From: Hevea brasiliensis
Lineage: Eukaryota > Streptophyta > Magnoliopsida > Malpighiales > Euphorbiaceae
DNA: 64,000 nucleotides
Assembly: GCF_030052815.1 (NCBI RefSeq)
Contig: NC_079510.1
Coordinates: 26,224,823-26,288,822 of the forward strand
Reading direction: 5' to 3'
Made by a program: the position numbers and the translations under genes. A model generated the notes under the pieces. The model did not search any database, was not told the origin of the DNA, and was given only the letters and a program-made list of their open reading frames with translations. Positions 56,302 to 64,000 of this stretch are shown here, one piece after another. The stretch's first letter is position 1; every line of letters begins with the position of its first letter.

Positions 56302-59300
56302 TATCACGCCTTTGTAAGGCATGACATGATCCATGAGAATACCTAATGAACTACCGAACTTCACCTACCGATAACTCATTAAGTATCCTATAAGGGATTT
56401 TAAAACCATTTTCTTACATTTTGGAAGTGGTGAGCATTTTGGTAGGAATTAAAATCATTTATTCAAAGTTTAAAACTAGTAAAAATTTTTGTCTCTTTTT
56501 ATTTTTTCGTAAATTTTATAAAAATTTAGGCAGAATGCCGTCCGTATTTTGAGAAAATAATTCTTCAAATACCTGAGAAAAACACTTCCAATAAATTTTT
56601 TCGCTACTCCCAACCTCCAATTAATCCCAATTCTCAAATCAATCCACTTCAAAATAATTCCAAAATTTAATCTAAGTTTGTCATCTCAAAATATTTCATC
56701 ACTTCATTCAACAAAGCTAATTTACATTCACAAGTTTAATTTATGGATATAAAATACAGAAATAATATTATTACAATTTATGATACAATGCTCAACTTTA
56801 CATCGATACATAAAACATTACAATATTTACATCAATTAACTATAAGGGTATAAATAAATACCCGTACAAAAGTGATCGATGAAGTCCACTATCTCGAGAG
56901 TAGCTAACTCTTTCTCTTTGTTTTCTCCTTGCCCTTATCTGCGGCAACAAAATAAGCTATCATTGAGTATAAAAATACTCGGTGGTGCACAATAAAAATT
57001 TGAAATCACGATTACATAAAACATTCATTGACAAATCACAAATTAAATATTTCTCAATCACATTTCACAAATTATCAAAACTCATAATAGCATAATTTTG
57101 TCAAATAATTTAATAAACACAGTGTTACCAAATCATACACAACTTAAGCCATGACATAAAATTTCCGATCAATGCCACGTTGTACACCACGACAAAGCAA
57201 TCTACAACTCCACTAATCGAAATCAATGAGGGAGGTGGCTAGATAGCTAATGAGTATCATTCGATCTACAACCTCAACTGGCAAACCAGAGAGGGAGCAA
57301 AATAATCGATCTCAACCCCATAAATGGGGGAATAATATGGTACTGTCATGCTAAGTGTGAATCCGAAATCAAATTAAAACAATTTATTCAAATATTGCAT
57401 ATAAAAATCAAATCAATTTCCAAAGTTACATTTTCATTCACAAAGTGGCAACACAAAAGTTCTTAAACTCATAATGCATACTAAATCCATTTTTCAATGA
57501 TAAAATGCTTAAATATGGTTTATTGTGCACAAACTGGCGTGAGTCGCTTCTAGGCCTTGACTCGGTCTCTCGGACTTTTAGTCTTTTTCACTAAAACACA
57601 AAATTTATAGTGTCTCAGTATCTTTACTTCATAACAATTTCAATAACTAATTCCAATATGTTTAAACTTATATTCTTGCAAATTTCATGTTGAGGTTACT
57701 ATTCATGATACTATTCAAGTCAATTTATTGACTTTCTAAGGTTTAAAAGGTATGGGAACTCCAACTTCACCCGTATACCACATTTTGGTTACCAATTTTA
57801 TTGGTTTTGGCTGTTTTCTCAAAACTTAGGTCTTTTATGCAAAATTGTAAATTTTCAGTTTTGGTATCTTAGGTTGCCTTTGTTCCATTGGTCATTTCTT
57901 GTTAGAATTGAGCTAAGTTTTCTTCCTAGAAATTGTTCCTTAGTGTCTTAAATTTATTCTCCTTTTTAAATCACTCCATTTGGAGTTTTTTAGCTCAAGT
58001 TATAGCCATTTGAATCATGGTTGCCAGATTGGACTTAACCCAGATTTCTGGGCACCAAACTGGTTCTGGCAATTTTAGGTCACCAATTTTGGTTGGCCAA
58101 ATGACTCGGTTAAGGGAAAAATTTGGATTTGTGTTCTTCATGAAAGTTTTAGGTCTATATCTCAGCTGTCCACCAGTAAAATTTCAAGTCATTTAGACCT
58201 GCCTAACCCATGTTATGGCCAAATGAATAAACACTGTTCATTTGGTCATTTTGTCTGAGTCAGACTGCAAAAATCCGGATTTGGTCAATTTGTTCACTAG
58301 GTTTTGGTCACTTTTTGGGCATGATTCCAAAATGAAAATTGTGTCATTTTGTGTCTATTTTCATTCCCAATTGGTATCATACCAATTGAACTTGTAAATA
58401 TTCAGTTTTGGTCCCTCAAAGGGACCTTGGTCCTGCTGCCGGCAGCTTGACCATTTTCAATCTGAATTTAAACTCACTTCTAGCATTTCTAAAAAATCTC
58501 AATTGGTTGCAAATGACAATTTTTCATCTCAAACAAGGTCAAACACAACATTTGACCAATTCTCACATTTTTGGCTCCCAAAACCTAAGTGCCCAAATCC
58601 CTAACTCACTAAATTGTTGCATTTAACTAATTCAATGCCTATATACATGCTTCTTCAACCCAATTAAGCTCACATACACTTTTAAATCCATTAAATTCAT
58701 GCATACACACATCAAAACCCTAGTTGATCGAAATTCATGTTTAACAAGACATGCATAATTTTTGAGATTTCTAAATTTAAATCTTCATCCTCAAGTCCAC
58801 TTCCATGCATACATAACTAATTAAACTTAAAGAAAGCTTACCTTAATGAAGCTTTTCTATCTTCTCCAATTCTTAGATTTTCCCCTTTCTTTTTCCCTTC
58901 CAATCTTCAAATCAAGACCCAAGGATAATTTTTTGTTAAGGAAAGTCTATAATTGATGGTTACTTTTAGGGTTTTGGAAAGCTTGGGTAAGCTTCCATGG
59001 AGGATTTTGAGAGAGAGAGCTTGGGAGAGAGAGGGACGGCAATTGAAAGAAGATGAGTATTTTCTTTTTTTTTTTCTTTTATTAATTTATCCCTTAGGAA
59101 GACCAAAAAATCAAACTAAATAAATTTTTAATTATAGTATTTATGGCATCATGCATGATGTCATGCATGATGTCATCTCTTTCCACTTTTTCAATTTTCC
59201 TTTTTTTTCTATTTATTTTTCCATTAGTTCTTTAATTTAATTTTTGATTCCAAAATTTTCTTTTCTCTAATTTTATTTGACAGTTAGGTCAGGAGTCAGC

Positions 59301-59725
59301 TCTCGGGGTCAATTGACCAAATTGCCCCTCACCGGTTCTATCCAGTTTGCAAATAATTCAATATTTCTTTTGGCTCCCTAACCTAATTATTTGAATGGCT
59401 TAACAATTCTTTTTCGTGATTTTCTCTTTTCCACTGTGTTCATAATAGTCCTAAGGACATGACATCACATTTCTGTTGAAATTTGAGTTTAAATTGACTT
59501 CGCAATCCTTCCCGAGAAGGTCACCCATCGCTGTGACTCTCGGCTAATTTAACTTCTTATGTTCTGTTTTTCTTATTTATACTTAACTAATTGGCAATTA
59601 CTAATTATTTATGTTCAGAGCTTATCTAGTTGTCTTAAGTGTGGTTCTAATCCTCTTAATTATTAGACCGACACCGATCACTGGAATAGTGAAATATACC
59701 AGGCTATACAAATAAGGGTGTTACA
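56302..59725 (-). repeat. Gypsy LTR E (array 2)
   Basis: 3424 bp, TATCACGCC (others TGTCACGCC) to GTGTTACA. Joined directly to the gag tail at 56301/56302 with no primer site. Doubled 12-mer TCATGCATGATG at 59149-59172. Confidence 0.93.
59149..59176. promoter_or_regulatory. Doubled RY/palindrome unit in LTR E
   Basis: TCATGCATGATG occurs twice head to tail (59149-59160, 59161-59172), followed by TCAT. It gives two CATGCATG RY cores where LTRs 22569 and 31038 have one; LTR D (52164-52198) has the same layout with one change. Confidence 0.42.
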
Positions 59726-59741
59726 ATTCTCCCCCCCTTAA
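59726..59741 (-). other. Polypurine tract, unit E
   Basis: Minus strand AAGGGGGGGAGAAT, directly before LTR E. Confidence 0.86.
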
Positions 59742-59772
59742 AATAAATTTTGCCTCGAAATTTTACCTGGTA

Positions 59773-60526
59773 TCAATCTCTGGACACCTATGGGTACTGT
59801 CTCCTCATGTCTTCCTCTCGTTCCCAAGTAGCTTCTTGGCCCAAATGATGGTTCCACAGCACTTTTACCAATGGTATCTGCTTGTTTCGTAGCTACTTCA
59901 CCTCATAAGCCAGAATCTCTATGGGTTCTTCTTCATATGTGAGGTCTGGATTCACTTCAATTTCTTCCACTGGTAGTACATGAGATGGGTCTGATCGATA
60001 CCTCCTCAACATGGACACATGAAAGACATTATGTGTCTTCTTCAACTCTGGAGGTAGTGCCAACCGATATGCTAAAGGACCCACTCTTTCCAGAACCTCA
60101 TATGGCCCAATGAAAAGAGGACTTAGTTTCCCCTTTCTGCAGAATCTCATAATCCTCTTTCAAGGGGAAACCTTGAGGAATTCTTTGTCACCCACTGCAT
60201 ATTCAATGTCCCTTCTCTTCATATCAACATAGGACTTCTGACGGTCTGATGTAGCCTTGAGTTGATCTCTGATCACCCTGATCTTCTCTTCAGTCTGCTG
60301 AACAATTTCGGGTCCAATCATCTTTCTTTCACCCACATCATCCCAACACAATGGAGTTCTACATTTTTTTTCCATACAAAGCTTCATATGGAGGCATCCC
60401 AATGCTTGATTGGTAGCTATAGTTGTAAGTAAACTCAATTAAAGGCAAGTGTGTGTCCCAACTGCCCTCAAACTCAATCACACAAGCCCGTAGCATGTCC
60501 TCTAATATCTGAATTACCCTCTCAGA
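59773..60526 (-). pseudogene. pol: Integrase C-terminal part and chromodomain, unit E
   Basis: Counterpart of 52802-53555 with the same TGA and TAG breaks. 60160-60438 and 59893-60150 are the open stretches (GPYEVLERVGPLAYRL, FHVSMLRRY). Chromodomain readable only past the TAG. Confidence 0.88.
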
Positions 60527-61207
60527 TTAGCCATCTGTCTGTGGGTGGAATGCTGTGCTGAAGTTCAATCTAGTTCCTAGGGCTCTCTGAAGACTACCCC
60601 AGAATCTAAAAGTGAACCTAGGATCTCTGTCAGATACGATGGATATTGGCACCCCATGCAGTCTCACAATCTCATCAATGTACAACTTGGCCAATCTTTC
60701 AAAACTGTAGTCCATCCGAACTAGCAGAATATGAGCAGACTTGGTCAGTCTGTCAACAATGACCCATACTGCATCATGACTCTTCTGTATCCTCGGAAGT
60801 CCCATCATAAAATCCATTGTTATTCTCTCCCATTTCCATTCTGGTACTGGTAGTGGATGCAACAACCCAGTTGGTACTTGATGCTCTGCCTTCACTTGCT
60901 GACAAGTTAGGCATTTGGAAACAAACTTTGCCACGTCTCTCTTCATACCCATCCACCAGCAATGCTCCTTTAGCCCTCTATACATTTTTATACCACCAGG
61001 GTGCATGGCAAAAGGAGACTCATGTGCTTCCTTCAAAATGATCTGCCTCAAATCAACATCATTAGGAACACACATTTTAACCTGGTGTAGCAATAGACCA
61101 TCATCTCTTATTGAGAATTTTGGTTTCTTGCCCTGCTGGACTTCTTCCAATAGCCTCTGATACTTCTGATCACTCTGAGCAACCATTCTGATATGATCAA
61201 TCAACAC
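60527..61207 (-). pseudogene. pol: Integrase zinc finger and core, unit E
   Basis: 226 open codons. HHCC finger, TMDF and SDRDPRF present; the same stop after HPQTDG at 60527. It differs from unit D by a few codons, for example AFHPQ here against ALHPQ. Confidence 0.92.
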
Positions 61208-61820
61208 TAGCTGTGCATGCCATGCAACTGTTGTTGCCCCTCATCATTAATCTCTAAGTTGGCATGTAATGATCTCAACTCATGTACCATAGACAAAGGA
61301 GTAACCCATAGACTTGCCATAGTCTTGTGACTTAAAGCGTCATCCACAACATTAGCTTTCCCTGGCTGATAGTCTACCAAACAATCATAATATTTTATCA
61401 ACTCTAACCATCTCCTCTGCCTCAAATTCAGTTCTTTTTGGGTGCCCAAATACTTCAAACTCTTATGATCTGCGTAGATGTAGCATTTCTCCCCATACAA
61501 ATAGTGCCTCCAGATCTTAAGAGCAAATACAATAGCTCCAAGTCATGTGTCGGATAATTCCTCTCATGTGGTTTCAACTGACGTGATGCATAGGCATTGA
61601 CATTTTGATCTTGCATCAACGCACAGCCTAACCCATTGTGAGAAGCATCGCTGTAAATTGTATATTCTTTACCCGGTGTAGGTAAAGTCAGGACTGGAGC
61701 CTCAGTCAAGCACCTCTTCAATTCATCAAAACTCTGTTGGCATTTATCCGTCCACTGAAATTTCACATCTTTCTTAAGCAGCTTAGTCAATGGAGATGCC
61801 AACATGGAGAATCCCTTCAC
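61208..61820 (-). pseudogene. pol: RNase H and connection domain, unit E
   Basis: 61455-61820 and 61207-61500, the same frame break as unit [18 protein letters not shown] keeps the catalytic region; ALSHK replaces ALSRK. Confidence 0.9.
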
Positions 61821-62712
61821 AAACCTACGGTAGTATCCATTAACTTGAAAACTACAAATCTCGTGATATTTAGGTGATTTTCAGTGGGACGACTTCTATC
61901 TTGCTAGGATCCACCTTAATACCCTCTGCTGATACTATGTGCCCCAAAAAGGATATCTCCTTCAACCAAAATTCACACTTTGATAATTTGGCATATAGCT
62001 GTTTCTCCCTCAAAGTTTACAGTACAATGCACAGATGTCTATCATGCTCTTCTACATTCCTCGAATAAGCCAATATATCATCTATAAATACCACAACAAA
62101 CTGGTCGATGTATGGTCTGAAGATAGTATTCATCAAATCCATAAAAGCAGCCGGAGCATTAGTTAACCCGAATGGCATGACCAAGAACTCATAATGGCCA
62201 TAGCGGATTCTAAAGACAGTTTTAGAATTGCTCTGCTCTTGAACTTTTAGCTAATAATAACCTGATCTCAGGTTAATTTTGGAGAACACCGCTGCACCCC
62301 TCAACTGATGAAATAAGTCATCAATGCGGGGCAATGGGTGTCTGTTCTTTATTGTCACCTTATTCAACTGCCGATAGTCAATGCATAATAGGAGAGTGCC
62401 ATCCTTCTTCTTTACAAACAACACTGGCGCTCCCCAAGGTGACACACTAGGGCAGATGAAGCCCTTGTCAAGCAGCTCTTGCAACTGCACTTTCAACTCC
62501 TTCAGTGCGGTGCCATTCTATATGGAGTTATAGAGATTGGGTCCACACCAGGCATAACATCAATTTCGAGTTGCACTTCTCTTTCTGGAGGTAATCCTCG
62601 CAATTCATTAGGAAATACATCCAGAAAGTCACATACTGTAGGGATGTCCCTCAATGCTGGACTACCCACTTGGGTGTCTATCACATGTGCCAAGTACGCC
62701 TCACACCCCTTC
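61821..62712 (-). pseudogene. pol: Reverse transcriptase, unit E, motif A Asp changed to Asn
   Basis: 62251-62496 carries the finger and motif A region with [11 protein letters not shown] (Asn codon 62272-62274), shared with unit D. The upstream linker is better preserved than in unit D: 62502-62774 is open ([35 protein letters not shown]). Confidence 0.9.
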
Positions 62713-63277
62713 CTAATCATTTTTACGGCGGTCTGGTGAAATGATGTTTGAAGGCAATATCTGCCTCTCCCCATGTATTACTACATCACCATACTGAGGG
62801 AGACCAAAAGTGACTGTCTTCAGTCTACAGTCAATCATTGCATGATGCCTGGATAACCAATCCATGCCCAAGATAATGTCATAATCTCTGAAGGGCATTT
62901 CAATCAAATTAGACGAAAAAGTGTGTCCTTGGATCACCAAAGGACAATCCCTATATAGTCTATTTACCCTGACCTCTTGGCCTAATGGACTAGTTACTAG
63001 CACGTCATAGTCCATTGGTACACACTGAATAGTAGTAGAACACATCACACTAGCAGTAACATACGAATGTGTGGAGCCAGGATTAAACAACACATATACA
63101 TCTTGGTTAAGGATGGAGAAAATACCAGCTACTATGTCTGATGTTTTAGCCTCCTCCCTTTGACGTATGGTATACACTCTGACTGGTGCGCCACTGGGTA
63201 CAGGCTGGTTAATAGTGCTTTGACTTCCAGGAGTGTTACTAGGATCCCTACCTCTGCCTCTACCTCTACCAGCTGAC
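62713..63277 (-). pseudogene. pol: Gag tail and aspartic protease, unit E
   Basis: VYTIRQREEAKTSD, DVYVLFNPGSTHSY (active-site Asp read as Asn, unlike unit D), [32 protein letters not shown]. The gag tail RGRGRG lies at about 63245-63270, then CTGAC and the LTR F terminus at 63278. Confidence 0.9.
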
Positions 63278-64000
63278 TGTCACGCCTTTGTAAGGCATGA
63301 CATGATCCCGCAGAATACCTAATGAACTACCGAACTTCACCTACCGATAACTCATTAAGTATCCTATAAGAGATTTTAAAACCATTTTCTTACATTTTGG
63401 AAGTGGTGAGCATTTTGGTAGGAATTAAAATCATTTATTCAAAGTTTAAAACTAGTAAAAATTTTTGTCTCTTTTTATTTTTTCGTAAATTTTATAAAAA
63501 TTTAGGCAGAATGCCGTCCGTATTTTGAGAAAATAATTCTTCAAATACCTGAGAAAAACACTTCCAATAAATTTTTTCGCTACTCCCAACCTCCAATTAA
63601 TCCCAATTCTCAAATCAAACCACTTCAAAATAATTCCAAAATTTAATCTAAGTTTGTCATCTCAAAATATTTCATCACTTCATTCAACAAAGCTAATTTA
63701 CATTCACAAGTTTAATTTATGGATATAAAATACAGAAATAATATTATTACAATTTATGATACAACTGCTCAACTTTACATCGATACATAAAACATTACAA
63801 TATTTACATCAATTAACTATAAGGGTATAAATAAATACCCGTACAAAAGTGATCAGTGAAGTCCACTATCTCAGTAGTAGCTAACTCTGCTGTTTTCTCC
63901 TTGCCCTTATCTGCGACAGCAAAATAAGCTATCGCTGAGTATAAAAATACTCAGTGGTGCACAATAAAAATTTGAAATGCAGTACATAAAACATTCATTG
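63278..64000 (-). repeat. Gypsy LTR F (array 2), cut by window edge
   Basis: First 723 bp (3' end of the LTR in element sense), TGTCACGCC onward, nearly identical to LTR E from 56302. CTGAC (63273-63277) is its candidate target duplication. Confidence 0.92.

Larger units (their letters stand above)
49326..64000 (-). mobile_element. Tandem gypsy array: LTR-pol-LTR-pol-LTR, no gag or primer site
   Basis: LTRs at 49326-52753, 56302-59725 and 63278 to the window end, with internal regions 52754-56301 and 59726-63277; period about 6.97 kb. Each internal region has a polypurine tract and chromodomain at one end, and at the other the LTR terminus is joined straight to the last residues of gag (RGRGRG) and the protease. 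Both units share the same junction and the same stop codons, so one unit was duplicated. A same-orientation insertion into gag followed by LTR-LTR unequal exchange explains this best; a gag deletion ending exactly at the LTR is the alternative. Confidence 0.9.

Noticed and set aside
55738..56364. 208-codon protein starting MKFGSS
   Set aside because: The first ~21 residues are LTR E read through the junction; the real content begins with the gag tail at 56301.
1..64000. Host protein-coding gene or non-coding RNA gene
   Set aside because: Every stretch longer than ~100 bp could be assigned to an LTR, an element interior or the ORF1-like relic; no exon-like frame with host-type domains was seen.

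Overview
This 64 kb window is plant genomic DNA made almost entirely of LTR retrotransposons inserted into one another. No host gene, rRNA, tRNA or CRISPR array could be supported. The evidence for a plant is the combination of Ty1/copia pol, Ty3/gypsy chromovirus pol with a C-terminal chromodomain (Tekay/Del-like, very long LTRs, tRNA-iMet primer site) and an Athila-type gypsy element (tRNA-Asp primer site, DLGAS protease). A eudicot is plausible; the species cannot be told from the sequence. Ten full or partial copies of related gypsy LTRs (about 3.4-3.9 kb each) make up roughly 53% of the window by my own addition.

Layout, left to right. 1-414: 5' end of a copia LTR on the minus strand, inserted in a copia pol gene. 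415-905 and 20982-21635: RT and RNase H pieces of one plus-strand copia element, split by a minus-oriented gypsy solo LTR (906-4045 plus 20550-20976, target duplication TGGTA). That solo LTR is itself split by a plus-strand tandem array, LTR-gag-LTR-gag-LTR (4046-20544, target duplication TTCCC), which has no pol. The copia 3' LTR (21650-22568 plus 34701-35898) is split by a complete minus-strand gypsy chromovirus (22569-34695, target duplication TGCAT). An Athila ORF1-like relic on the minus strand (35899-36434 plus 38706 to about 38985) is split by a copia solo LTR (36435-38705, target duplication CTCCA). A plus-strand Athila element (about 38990-44829) is cut in its integrase by a plus-strand gypsy element (LTR 44830-48480, gag to 49325). 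That element is cut in gag by a minus-strand tandem array, LTR-pol-LTR-pol-LTR (49326 to beyond 64000), which has no gag and no primer-binding site.

How the parts relate. The two tandem arrays are complementary: the first carries only (dead) gag with intact primer and polypurine sites, the second only (dead) protease-RT-RNase H-integrase-chromodomain. Both look like products of unequal recombination between LTRs. Only 22569-34695 has all parts of an autonomous element, and it too is frameshifted.

A caveat for every reading frame: near-identical copies differ repeatedly at CAG/CTG trinucleotides, by small rearrangements rather than C-to-T changes. That fits consensus error at methylated CHG sites in long-read data, so some frameshifts listed as decay may be assembly errors. 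The older Athila copy instead shows real-looking transition nonsense codons (CAA/CAG to TAA/TAG, TGG to stop) in an otherwise unbroken frame.
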